Source of the DNA: Faecalibacterium sp. UBA7177
GTDB taxonomy: Bacteria; Bacillota; Clostridia; Oscillospirales; Ruminococcaceae
Assembly (NCBI GenBank): GCA_002491225.1
Contig: DKVN01000090.1
Location: 1-7,044, forward strand
DNA: 7,044 nucleotides
Direction: 5' to 3'
Position numbers and translations under genes: made by a program. The notes beneath the pieces are model-generated. The model made no database searches. It saw only the letters and a program-made list of their open reading frames with translations, and was not told the DNA's origin. Positions 1 to 5,311 of the stretch are shown one piece after another (the stretch's first letter is position 1; the number at the start of each line of letters is the position of its first letter).

Positions 1-24
1 CGCTACCAACTGCGCAACACCCCG
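1..24 (-). tRNA. Partial tRNA gene, 5' end only (probably tRNA-Pro), cut by window edge
   Basis: Read on the minus strand, the last 24 nt of the window give the start of a tRNA: a 7-nt acceptor arm CGGGGTG, then TT, then the D arm GCGC-AGTTGGTA-GCG with the conserved GG of the D loop. The second D-stem strand is cut after three bases, and the anticodon lies outside the window. A C at position 1 with a GC-rich acceptor is typical of bacterial tRNA-Pro, so proline is the best guess, but the isotype cannot be read. Base 9 is T where a purine is usual. A strong minus-strand promoter 68 nt upstream supports a real gene. Confidence 0.82.
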
Positions 25-91
25 TTGTGGAAAACCGCGGCAAGCGGACCCCGCCGGTTGGGCGGGCAGCAAAACGGTTTTTGCACGCCTT
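25..91 (-). other. Leader of the tRNA transcript, with two small hairpins
   Basis: This stretch lies between the -10 box at 92-97 and the tRNA 5' end at 24. Transcription should start near 85, giving a precursor leader of about 60 nt. Two hairpins are visible: a 6-bp stem at 69-74/79-84 closing a CGGT loop, and a 6-bp GC stem at 50-55/61-66 with a 5-nt loop. All reading frames are open here only because of the base composition, and no ribosome binding site or protein signature was seen. Confidence 0.5.
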
Positions 92-120
92 ATTATACGC
101 CAAAACCGGCGCGCCGTCAA
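92..120 (-). promoter_or_regulatory. Strong sigma-A promoter reading into the tRNA
   Basis: On the minus strand the -35 box is TTGACG (120-115), followed by a 17-nt spacer and a perfect TATAAT (97-92). The -35 matches consensus in five of six positions. It points left to the tRNA 5' end at 24. The spacer contains GGCGCGCC and the TTTT run of the hairpin that ends the ferredoxin unit, so terminator and promoter overlap physically. Confidence 0.8.
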
Positions 121-159
121 ATCCTCCCGGAATGGGGGGCAGACGGCGCGCCGGTTTTG
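101..159 (-). terminator. Intrinsic terminator hairpin of the ferredoxin unit, overlapping the tRNA promoter
   Basis: Positions 101-118 and 142-159 form a perfect 18-bp inverted repeat around a 23-nt loop. Its GC-rich core is flanked by AAAA on one side and TTTT on the other, the layout of a bidirectional intrinsic terminator. It begins 38 nt after the ferredoxin stop. On the minus strand the stem runs into GGTTTTGG, a short U-tract. The loop also contains a weaker C-rich/G-rich pairing. The arm at 101-118 carries most of the -35 hexamer of the next promoter. Confidence 0.7.
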
Positions 160-196
160 TGCGCGGTGGGGACGCCGGGGCGCGGCCCGGCCGGGG

Positions 197-388
197 TCAG
201 CCGCTGATGCTGATGACCGAGACCGGGCAGGTGTCGGCGGCCTCCTGGGCCTTGGCAAGGCTGTCCGGCGGGATGGGGTCAGCAATCACCTGACTTTTGC
301 CCTCGGCGTTCATGCCGAACACCTCCGGGCAGACGCTGATGCAGAGGGTGCAGGCAATGCAGCCCTCCTGATCGACACTCGCTTTCAT
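197..388 (-). CDS. Single-cluster [4Fe-4S] ferredoxin, 63 aa
   Basis: This is a small soluble electron carrier of the monocluster bacterial ferredoxin type, as in Thermotoga maritima. The N-terminal C10-x2-C13-x2-C16-x3-C20-P motif and the C-terminal C54-P are present. By analogy C10, C13, C16 and C54 bind one [4Fe-4S] cluster, while C20 is the free or disulfide cysteine. Its usual disulfide partner seems to be replaced by Leu44, so the second structural disulfide is probably absent. The protein is acidic and complete at 63 residues. The ATG at 388 has an excellent AAAGGAGG site (396-403) 7 nt upstream. Its redox partner is not evident, and it may be read through from azlCD or from a weak local promoter. 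Confidence 0.92.
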   Translation of the reverse strand: MKASVDQEGCIACTLCISVCPEVFGMNAEGKSQVIADPIPPDSLAKAQEAADTCPVSVISISG

Positions 389-447
389 AAAACTGCCTCC
401 TTTATGGGGGCCTCGCCGCCCGGAAAAGGGCGTGGGCTCTCAAAGGC

Positions 448-507
448 AGTATGCGCCAAACCGGCGGGCGGTATGCAGGGCCCGGCGGCTGAGCGGTTTT
501 TGTGCGC
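448..507 (-). repeat. Degenerate second copy of the hairpin/promoter element found at about 92-164
   Basis: On the minus strand this stretch runs from GGCGCACAAAAACCGC to GCCGGTTTGGCGCATACT. The element at 92-165 runs from CGCGCACAAAACCGG to GCCGGTTTTGGCGTATAAT. Both ends are thus nearly the same, and CATACT here aligns with TATAAT there. The interior differs, the long stem is lost, and the -35 equivalent is poor. It may be a diverged duplicate and might serve as a weak ferredoxin promoter. The match was made by eye. Confidence 0.4.
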
Positions 508-523
508 CTCTGCGCCGCCGGGC
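480..523. repeat. 10-bp perfect inverted repeat downstream of azlD
   Basis: GCCCGGCGGC at 480-489 is the reverse complement of GCCGCCGGGC at 514-523, with a 24-nt loop. It starts 23 nt past the azlD stop in the direction of transcription, so it could slow or end azlCD transcripts. No T-run follows on the minus strand, so it is not a standard intrinsic terminator. Confidence 0.45.
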
Positions 524-545
524 ACCCCGCGGGGCCGCCCGCCGC

Positions 546-854
546 TCAGACCAGCACCAGCTCGGCCAGAAAGACGGCCGCGCAGGCCGAGAGCGAGACG
601 GTGAACAGCCCCTTGCCCGCCAGCGCCAGAGCGGCGGCCGCCGCAAAGCCGATCCAGGCCGAAATGGGGCTCGCGGTCGCATCGAGAATGGCGGGGAAGG
701 TCATCACCGCGAGGGTGACATAGGGCACATAGTACAAAAAGGAGCGCAGAAACCGGTTCTGGATCGGCCGCCGCAGCAGGGTGAAGGGCAGCAGACGAAT
801 CAGGTAGGTGACCGCCGCCATCACCAGAATGTAGAGATAGATGTTACCCCGCAT
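546..854 (-). CDS. azlD: AzlD small subunit of branched-chain amino acid exporter
   Basis: AzlD family membrane protein of 102 aa. It pairs with AzlC in the inner membrane to export branched-chain amino acids or their analogues (AzlCD, YgaZH type). The sequence opens with MRGNIYLYILVMAAVTYLIR, followed by the RLLPF motif and hydrophobic segments at about residues 4-24, 39-58, 66-78 and 84-101, the usual AzlD layout and length. The ATG at 854 was chosen because AGGAGG lies at 861-866, 6 nt upstream. A longer reading from 938 would add an Arg/Pro-rich tail unlike the family. Its first 11 nt overlap the end of azlC, which points to translational coupling. Confidence 0.92.
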   Translation of the reverse strand: MRGNIYLYILVMAAVTYLIRLLPFTLLRRPIQNRFLRSFLYYVPYVTLAVMTFPAILDATASPISAWIGFAAAAALALAGKGLFTVSLSACAAVFLAELVLV

Positions 855-1710
855 GGTGGGCCTCCTGTTCCGGGCCGCGGGGGCCCCTGGCGCTGCTGGC
901 CGCGCTTGCCGCACCCGCTGCCGGGCCGACCTGCGCATCTGCGTCTGCCGCCACGCAGGCCGCGTCCGCCGCGCCTGCAGCCTTCGCCGCGCCCTGTGCC
1001 TCCGCCTCCGGTTCGTCCGGCCGAGGGAAGAGAAAGGCCGCGAGCCCGGCCAGCAGCAGGGTCAGCAGGATGATCCGGCTGCCGGAGGAGCGCGCGCGCA
1101 GCCCAGGCAGCCGGGCCGCGGCGAGGCTGGCCAGCATCGAGAGGCCCACCAGCCCGGCCAGGATCTTATCCTGCCGGGCGGGCGGCAGGATCACCGCCAA
1201 AAACATGCCGTACAGCGCCACCCCCAGCGCGCTGAGCACCCGCGCGGGCAGCACCGAGCCGCAGACCACCCCGATCAGGGTGCCGAGCGCCCAGCCCGGC
1301 AGCGCGACGCTGAGCGCCCCGTAGAGATACCAGGGCGGCAGCGCCCCCTCGCGGGCGGCGCAGATGCCAAAGATCTCGTCGGTGACCCCGCAGGCCATCA
1401 AAAACCGGTGGCCGAAGGGCAGCCGCGCGGGCAGCTTCTGGGCCAGGGCGCAGCTCATCAGGCAGTAGCGCAGGTTGATGATCAGCTGGGCGGCGGCCAG
1501 CTCGAGATACGGGCCGGACACCGCGATCACCCCCAGCGCCGCAAACTGCCCCGCGCTGGTCAGGTTGGTCACCGACATGACCAGCGCCTCGAGCGGGGAA
1601 AGGCCCGCCGTTTTCGCGGCGAGTCCAAAGGTAAAGGAGACGGCGATATAGCCAAGGCAGATGGGCATGCCGTCCCGCATGCCGCGCTGCCATTCCGCCT
1701 GCCGTGTCAT
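844..1710 (-). CDS. azlC: AzlC large subunit of branched-chain amino acid exporter
   Basis: AzlC/YgaZ family integral membrane protein of 288 aa, the large subunit of the AzlCD exporter. Family hallmarks in order are GMPICLGYIAVSFTFG near the N-terminus, AGLSPLEALVMS, the NLTSAGQFAA segment, IINLRYCLM and a GVTDEIF segment, followed by several C-terminal membrane helices. The ATG at 1710 is preferred over the GTG at 1731: an AAGAGG site (1721-1726) lies 10 nt before the ATG, and the GTG lies upstream of that site. The last 59 residues (about 230-288) form an alanine-rich, acidic, low-complexity tail beyond the final membrane helix, longer than the usual family end. The tail codons also contain the azlD ribosome binding site. 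No clear promoter was found directly upstream. Confidence 0.93.
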   Translation of the reverse strand: MTRQAEWQRGMRDGMPICLGYIAVSFTFGLAAKTAGLSPLEALVMSVTNLTSAGQFAALGVIAVSGPYLELAAAQLIINLRYCLMSCALAQKLPARLPFGHRFLMACGVTDEIFGICAAREGALPPWYLYGALSVALPGWALGTLIGVVCGSVLPARVLSALGVALYGMFLAVILPPARQDKILAGLVGLSMLASLAAARLPGLRARSSGSRIILLTLLLAGLAAFLFPRPDEPEAEAQGAAKAAGAADAACVAADADAQVGPAAGAASAASSARGPRGPEQEAHHAG

Positions 1711-1739
1711 CAACAATCGACCTCTTTTCACAAAGGCTG

Positions 1740-1766
1740 CCCCGCCGCGTGCGCTGCGCCGCGGGG
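1740..1766. repeat. GC-rich imperfect hairpin between the C39-like gene and azlC
   Basis: Positions 1740-1749 and 1757-1766 pair in nine of ten positions around a 7-nt loop. The hairpin sits in the 158-nt spacer 1711-1868. A second stem is possible at 1816-1822/1836-1842 (7 bp), whose loop holds a T5 run. Neither stem is followed by a U-tract on the minus strand, so termination is uncertain. No -10/-35 pair was found for azlC in this spacer. Confidence 0.35.
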
Positions 1767-1868
1767 CCGGTGCAGCAGAAAAGCGCCAGGCCCTTTCCCG
1801 TCAGCCCGGCTGCCTGCCGCCCATTTTTGCGGGGCGGGCGGCCCCGGCGGAACGCGCCGCCGTGCCGC

Positions 1869-3323
1869 TCACTGCCCCACCTCGCCGACCAGCAGGCCGC
1901 CCTGCCGGTCCACCAGATACACCGTGATCTGCCCGCCCTCCGAGAACACCTCGGGCGGCAGCTGCACCTCACCCGCGGGGCCGGGGGTCAAAAACCGGAA
2001 CTGCTTGTGGGCGGTGGTGGGGTGGGCCACCGCGGCGGGCAGGGTGTAGGCGAGGGTGCAGGCCGGGCGCGCTGCGCGGGGCTCTGCGGCCGTTGTCGCG
2101 CTGCCCTGCGCCGCTGCCGCGGCATTCGCCGCACCGGCCGCGCTTTCCGGCGCGCCTTGCTGCGCCGTTTGCTCCGCTGCCCCCGTGGGCAGCGGCCAGT
2201 CGGCCCCCTGCACCTTTGGCAGATACCGCCCCACCGGGCCCAGGGGCTGCAGCTCGCAGCAGCCCCGCGCCGGGCGGCAGCCGGCCTCGCCCTTTTCGCC
2301 CCGGTGCACCAGCAGGGTGATGCCCTCCTGCCAGCCCACCAGAAAATCCGACAGCGGCAGCCGGGCGGGCTCGTCCGGCGCGGTGGCATCGGGCGGGGCG
2401 GCGGGGTCGTTCACCAGCACCCTGGTATCGGCCCCCTCGCCGGTAAAGCCGCGCACCACCAGCATCCGCTGCCGGGCGGGGGCGGCGAGGCCGGGGGCCA
2501 GGGGCAGCCCGGTCTCGGCGGCCTGCTGCGGGGTGGGCGCGCCGGAAAACAGCACCGCCGCCGCGTGCCCGCTGCGGATCTCGGCCCGCAGCCCGCCGAT
2601 GCTGCGGTAGGCCGCCCAGGCGCGGTAGCCGTAGCAGCCGGCCGCCGCCGCGGCAAAGGCGAGGTTCTCGCAGCCGCCCGCGGCCTCATCGTACATCAGG
2701 TGGGCCAGCTCCTCGGGCAGAAGGTCCTCGCCCCAGTGGTTGATGAGGCTGGCCACCGCGATGGGCAGGTCGATGCTCTCGCCAAAGGCGGGGTCGCGGC
2801 CCGCGGCCCGGTAGGCGGGGGCGTAGAGCTCCCGCTCGACCTCCCGGCCCTCCTGGGGCTGCCAGCCGATCGGCCGCACCGCCGCCGCCAGCAGCCGCAC
2901 CGCCGGGGTGAGCCGGTCGTCGTTGGTATACAGGTAGATGCGCAGCTGCAGCTGGTCGGCCGGGGCATCCAGCCGCAAAGCGGCGCCCCGCACGCCGGGC
3001 TGGCCCAGGGGCTCCCAGACCCCCGCCCGGCGCAGCTGCGGGCTCCAGCGGCCAAAGCTGTGCCACTCGCCAAACACCCCCGCCTGACGCACCCGCACCT
3101 GGGCCTCCACCACCGTGCCGTCCGGGGCGTCGGCGTTCCAGCTCACCATCAGCCGGTCAAAGGCCACAAAGGGCAGCGGCTGGGAGGTGTAGCAGCCGTA
3201 CAGCATATGCCGCCCATCCATCCGCTCCAGCGAGAGCGCGCCCCCGCTGGCCGCCACATTGTCAAACTCGCCCCTGGCAAAGCCCTCGGTGCCCTGCAGC
3301 AGATACTCGTTGTGCAGCTCCAT
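1869..3323 (-). CDS. C39-like (papain-fold) protein, probably catalytically inactive
   Basis: Protein of 484 aa, similar in layout to C39-family peptidase-like proteins with a beta-rich N-terminal domain. Residues 1-150 look like a beta-sandwich (many aromatic/charged strands such as FGEWHSFGRW). Residues about 178-342 resemble the C39 core: ASLINHWGED, EELAHLMYDEAAGG, an AYR segment, MLVVRGFT and VLVNDPAAP. Residues about 382-420 are an Ala-rich linker, and 421-484 a small beta-rich C-terminal domain. Where active relatives have Cys (C-S-P-T) this protein has Asp185-Leu-Pro187, and the catalytic His before LVVRGF is Arg286; the Asn305-Asp306-Pro is kept. No signal peptide or membrane helix is seen. 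The ATG at 3323 has AAGGAGG (3331-3337) 7 nt upstream; the longer reading from 3422 would run through the palindromic repeats. Family call moderately sure, activity inferred lost. Confidence 0.72.
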   Translation of the reverse strand: MELHNEYLLQGTEGFARGEFDNVAASGGALSLERMDGRHMLYGCYTSQPLPFVAFDRLMVSWNADAPDGTVVEAQVRVRQAGVFGEWHSFGRWSPQLRRAGVWEPLGQPGVRGAALRLDAPADQLQLRIYLYTNDDRLTPAVRLLAAAVRPIGWQPQEGREVERELYAPAYRAAGRDPAFGESIDLPIAVASLINHWGEDLLPEELAHLMYDEAAGGCENLAFAAAAAGCYGYRAWAAYRSIGGLRAEIRSGHAAAVLFSGAPTPQQAAETGLPLAPGLAAPARQRMLVVRGFTGEGADTRVLVNDPAAPPDATAPDEPARLPLSDFLVGWQEGITLLVHRGEKGEAGCRPARGCCELQPLGPVGRYLPKVQGADWPLPTGAAEQTAQQGAPESAAGAANAAAAAQGSATTAAEPRAARPACTLAYTLPAAVAHPTTAHKQFRFLTPGPAGEVQLPPEVFSEGGQITVYLVDRQGGLLVGEVGQ

Positions 3324-3364
3324 CAAAGAGCCTCCTTTTTTGATTCCGATCATTTGCGGTTTGC

Positions 3365-3428
3365 GCGCCGGTTCCCCCTGGCGCATAACGCGCCAATTCC
3401 CCCCAGGCGCGTTATGCGCCAATTCCCA
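3365..3428. repeat. Palindromic repeat spanning the CPBP stop codon
   Basis: A perfect 16-bp inverted repeat lies at 3379-3394 and 3406-3421 with an 11-nt loop. Each arm is itself a small hairpin, GGCGC-N5-GCGCC. The motif GCGCC(GG/AA)TTCCC starts at 3365, 3390 and 3416, so three 25-26 nt units are stacked, and GCGCCAATTCCC is exact in the last two. The stop codon of the CPBP gene (3412-3414) lies within the right arm. No T-run follows on either strand. It could be a transcript-end hairpin, an mRNA stabiliser between two genes, or a paired protein-binding site ahead of the C39-like gene. Confidence 0.75.
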
Positions 3429-4524
3429 TTGTACTGACGGTCATCAGCACCACCATCAGCACCGTCAGGATCATAGCGGCGATCATGCCGGGGTTACACA
3501 GCGCCTGCCGCACCGGGTGGGGCCCCAGCGGGCCAACAGCGCCCTCTGCTGCGGCCTGCCGCGCCGCCTGCCGTGCGGCCAGACGCAGCGCGCGGGGCGG
3601 GCGCATGTGCGCCAGATACACCGCGCCCACCACGCAAAAGGCGAGGATCGCAAGCCCCCAGGCCGTGGTGAGGGTGGGGTGATCCATGATCAGGTAAGGC
3701 AGGATGCCGCCGCAGAAGTTGATCGCCCCGTGCAGCAGCATGCCCCAGCGCACCTGCCCGGTGCGGCAGCGCAGCCAGGCCAGCAAAAGCCCCAGCAGAA
3801 AGGCGTAGGGGATCTGGTTGAGGTTGCCGTGGAAGGCGGCGAACAGCCCGGCGCTGAGCAGCAGGTAGGCCCGCTCGCCATACGGGGCCAGCGCCCGGAA
3901 GAGCAGCTCCCGAAAGAGCAGCTCCTCCCCGATGGCGGCCACCAGCACGCAGAAAAAGAGGTTCGCCAGCATCGAGGAGCCGTCCAGCACCTGGGCCACC
4001 GCGTTGCCGGGCTGGCCGCCGGTCCAGTGGGCCAGCACCTGCAGGATGCCGAGGCCGATCAGGTTGCCGGCGGTCATCAACAGCTCGCCCAGGCAGAAGA
4101 GCCGCCCGGCCCAGGGCAGGGTCATGCGGGCGGGCCGGGCCGGGCGGGGCGCAGGGGCCAGCCGCCGCAAGCTGCCGCGCAGCAGCAAAAAGGCGGCCGG
4201 TGCGCCCAGGCCGTAAAGCGCGAGGTCGGTGCAGAGCCAGAGCCCCACCGAGCCGCGCATCAGCCGGGGGAAAAAGGCATCGAGCAGGCCGATCAAAACG
4301 CTCTGCCCCAGCACAAACAGCAGCATCATCACCGAAAAACTCACCCCTACCCGGGAGCAGGTTTTGCGAAAGCTGGGCCGGGGCGGCGGGGCAAGGGGGG
4401 CATCCGGGCCGGGCTGCGGGGGGGCGGCCGGGCCGTCCGGCGCGGGAGAAAGCGTATCCGGGCCGGGCTGCGGCGGGGAGATCGGCTGATCAGGCTGAGG
4501 GTTGGGGGTGAAATCTTCCGGCAT
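3412..4524 (-). CDS. CPBP (CAAX/ABI) family intramembrane metalloprotease
   Basis: Integral membrane protein of 370 aa from the CPBP family of glutamic/metallo-type membrane proteases. All three motifs are intact: E200-E201-x3-R205 (EELLFREL), F228-x3-H232 (FAAFH) and H265-x3-N269 (HGAIN). Membrane segments are visible at about 59-80, 95-115, 143-166, 187-200, 218-230, 238-250, 261-280 and 286-304, and an extra C-terminal helix at 347-366 follows a basic linker. The first 50 residues are a cytoplasmic-looking proline-rich tail with PPQPGPD at 17-23 and 35-41. The ATG at 4524 has AAAGGAGG (4533-4540) 8 nt upstream. The substrate is unknown; family members include bacteriocin-immunity and prenyl-protein proteases. 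Its 3' end runs into the palindrome before the C39-like gene, 88 nt downstream. Confidence 0.9.
   Translation of the reverse strand: MPEDFTPNPQPDQPISPPQPGPDTLSPAPDGPAAPPQPGPDAPLAPPPRPSFRKTCSRVGVSFSVMMLLFVLGQSVLIGLLDAFFPRLMRGSVGLWLCTDLALYGLGAPAAFLLLRGSLRRLAPAPRPARPARMTLPWAGRLFCLGELLMTAGNLIGLGILQVLAHWTGGQPGNAVAQVLDGSSMLANLFFCVLVAAIGEELLFRELLFRALAPYGERAYLLLSAGLFAAFHGNLNQIPYAFLLGLLLAWLRCRTGQVRWGMLLHGAINFCGGILPYLIMDHPTLTTAWGLAILAFCVVGAVYLAHMRPPRALRLAARQAARQAAAEGAVGPLGPHPVRQALCNPGMIAAMILTVLMVVLMTVSTMGIGA
4402..4473. repeat. Direct repeat encoding the proline-rich PQPGPD units
   Basis: The 18-nt sequence ATCCGGGCCGGGCTGCGG occurs at 4402-4419 and again at 4456-4473, exactly 54 nt (18 codons) apart. 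Both copies encode PQPGPD on the minus strand in the N-terminal tail of the CPBP protease. It looks like an in-frame duplication that could expand or contract without breaking the gene. Confidence 0.8.
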
Positions 4525-4584
4525 CCGAAAGGCCTCCTTTCAGCTGGTCTTGAAAAACGGCGGCATCACCGCCCATAATATTCT

Positions 4585-4613
4585 ATTATAGCATATCCCG
4601 CCGCGGGAGAAAA
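4585..4613 (-). promoter_or_regulatory. Extended -10 promoter for the CPBP protease gene
   Basis: On the minus strand TATAAT (4590-4585) is preceded by TGC, giving the extended -10 form TGnTATAAT. The -35 region (TTTTCT at 4613-4608, 17-nt spacer) is weak, as extended -10 promoters allow. The spacer holds a small inverted repeat, TCCCG-CCG-CGGGA (4597-4609). Transcription would start near 4578, about 54 nt before the ATG at 4524. It is the only clear promoter found for the leftward block. Confidence 0.7.
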
Positions 4614-4618
4614 GAGTT

Positions 4619-4642
4619 CGCACCGCGTGAAATCACGGTGCG
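4619..4642. promoter_or_regulatory. 24-bp inverted repeat between the divergent promoters
   Basis: Positions 4619-4625 (CGCACCG) pair with 4636-4642 (CGGTGCG). With a two-base offset, an inner GTGA-AA-TCAC pairs too. It sits 2 nt upstream of the rightward -35 box and about 6 nt from the leftward -35, a common position for a regulator site that serves both promoters. Confidence 0.5.
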
Positions 4643-4644
4643 GA

Positions 4645-4673
4645 TTGCCGCCGCGGCGGCAAGGTGATATAAT
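4645..4673 (+). promoter_or_regulatory. Promoter of the NimA-like gene with a perfect 18-bp palindromic operator
   Basis: TTGCCG (4645-4650), a 17-nt spacer and a perfect TATAAT (4668-4673) form a good sigma-A promoter, with a start near 4680 and an 80-nt leader. The -35 and most of the spacer are one perfect palindrome, TTGCCGCCG-CGGCGGCAA (4645-4662). A dimeric regulator bound there would block RNA polymerase, so the site is most likely an operator. The regulator is not encoded in this window. Confidence 0.75.
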
Positions 4674-4760
4674 GGATCACAGGAGATACAAAAACCGCGG
4701 GCGGGATGCCCCGCACACCGCACGCCGCACCCTGCCGAGCAGATCAGGAGGACACCGCCC

Positions 4761-5243
4761 ATGCGCAGAAAAGACCGCGAAGTCACCGACCCTGCCGAGA
4801 TCGAGGCGATCCTGCGGCGGTGCGATGTCTGCCGTCTCGCCCTCAACGATCCCGAGACCGGCGCGCCCTACATCCTGCCCCTCAACTTTGGCTTCGAGCG
4901 GCAGGCGGGGCGGCTGGTGCTCTATTTCCACGGGGCGGCGGCCGGGCGCAAGCACCAGCTGATTGCGGCCGACCCGCACGCCGCCTTTGAGATGGACTGC
5001 GGGCATGAGCTGATTTTGGACGAAGAGAGCGGCAACTGCAGCATGGCCTACGAGAGCGTGATCGGCACCGGGACAATCGGGCCGGTGCCGGACGCCGAGC
5101 GCCCGGCGGCCCTGCGGGCGCTGATGCGCCAGTACCGCAGCGAGACGTTTGCCTACAACCCTGCGGTGCTGCCGGTCACTGTTTTTTTGAAGCTGACGGT
5201 CGAGCAGCTCACCGCCAAGCGCCGCCCCAAGCCCGGGGCGTAA
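4761..5243 (+). CDS. NimA-like pyridoxamine 5'-phosphate oxidase family flavoprotein
   Basis: Soluble FMN-binding split-barrel protein of 160 aa, close in layout to 5-nitroimidazole antibiotic resistance proteins (NimA group) and common in anaerobes. It opens with MRRKDREVTDPAEIEAIL, then the RCDVCRLAL strand, PYILPLNFGFE, LYFHGAAAGRKHQLI (residues 54-68, the typical FMN phosphate region), then the AFEMDCGHEL and CSMAYESVIGTGTI strands. These are the order and length of the family. Members probably reduce small molecules or scavenge flavin; nitroimidazole resistance cannot be assumed from sequence. The ATG at 4761 follows AGGAGG (4746-4751) by 9 nt. Control by the palindrome at its promoter is likely. 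A 6-bp hairpin (5223-5228/5235-5240) touches the stop codon. Confidence 0.88.
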   Translation: MRRKDREVTDPAEIEAILRRCDVCRLALNDPETGAPYILPLNFGFERQAGRLVLYFHGAAAGRKHQLIAADPHAAFEMDCGHELILDEESGNCSMAYESVIGTGTIGPVPDAERPAALRALMRQYRSETFAYNPAVLPVTVFLKLTVEQLTAKRRPKPGA

Positions 5244-5311
5244 GGCCCGCGTCGCGCCGCACCGCAAAAAGCCACCGGCCGCGCAAAAGCCCGCGCCGCC
5301 GCGCCCCCGCG
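5244..5311. other. Convergent spacer without a clear terminator
   Basis: The 68-nt GC-rich gap lies between the tail ends of the NimA-like gene and msrC. On the minus strand it holds T4 and T5 runs, but no good stem precedes either. On the plus strand the only hairpin is the one at 5223-5240. Transcripts may overlap here or end by another mechanism. Confidence 0.5.

Larger units (their letters stand above)
389..545. other. Spacer between azlD and ferredoxin; no gene seen
   Basis: The spacer holds the ferredoxin ribosome binding site (396-403), a small 5-bp hairpin (417-421/428-432), a weak -10-like CATACT on the minus strand (453-448) without a convincing -35, and the 10-bp inverted repeat at 480-523. 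No coding region with a start signal was found on either strand. Confidence 0.6.

Noticed and set aside
27..293. Plus-strand reading frames at the left edge, possibly the end of a gene
   Set aside because: All three plus frames stay open because of GC content, and the region is better explained by the tRNA, its promoter and the terminator hairpin on the minus strand.
1708..1731. GTG start for azlC at 1731
   Set aside because: The only purine-rich site (1721-1726) lies downstream of the GTG and is correctly spaced for the ATG at 1710.
841..2049. Plus-strand reading frame opposite azlC
   Set aside because: Arg/Gln/Pro-rich low-complexity product that crosses a gene boundary on the other strand, with no start signal; azlC is clearly the real gene.
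3324..3422. Start of the C39-like protein at 3422
   Set aside because: The extra 33 codons run through the palindromic repeat and contain the AAGGAGG site that serves the ATG at 3323.
1704..3437. Long plus-strand reading frame of 577 codons opposite the C39-like gene
   Set aside because: It is a shadow of the GC-rich minus-strand gene: the product is rich in Arg, Gln, Gly and Pro, matches no family, and has no ribosome binding site. The minus-strand protein has recognisable motifs and a strong start signal.
3259..4578. Plus-strand reading frame opposite the CPBP gene
   Set aside because: Gln/Gly/His-rich product with no family motifs, running through the palindrome and the divergent promoter region.
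5244..5311. Bidirectional terminator between the NimA-like gene and msrC
   Set aside because: T-runs exist on the minus strand, but no stem of useful length lies directly before them.
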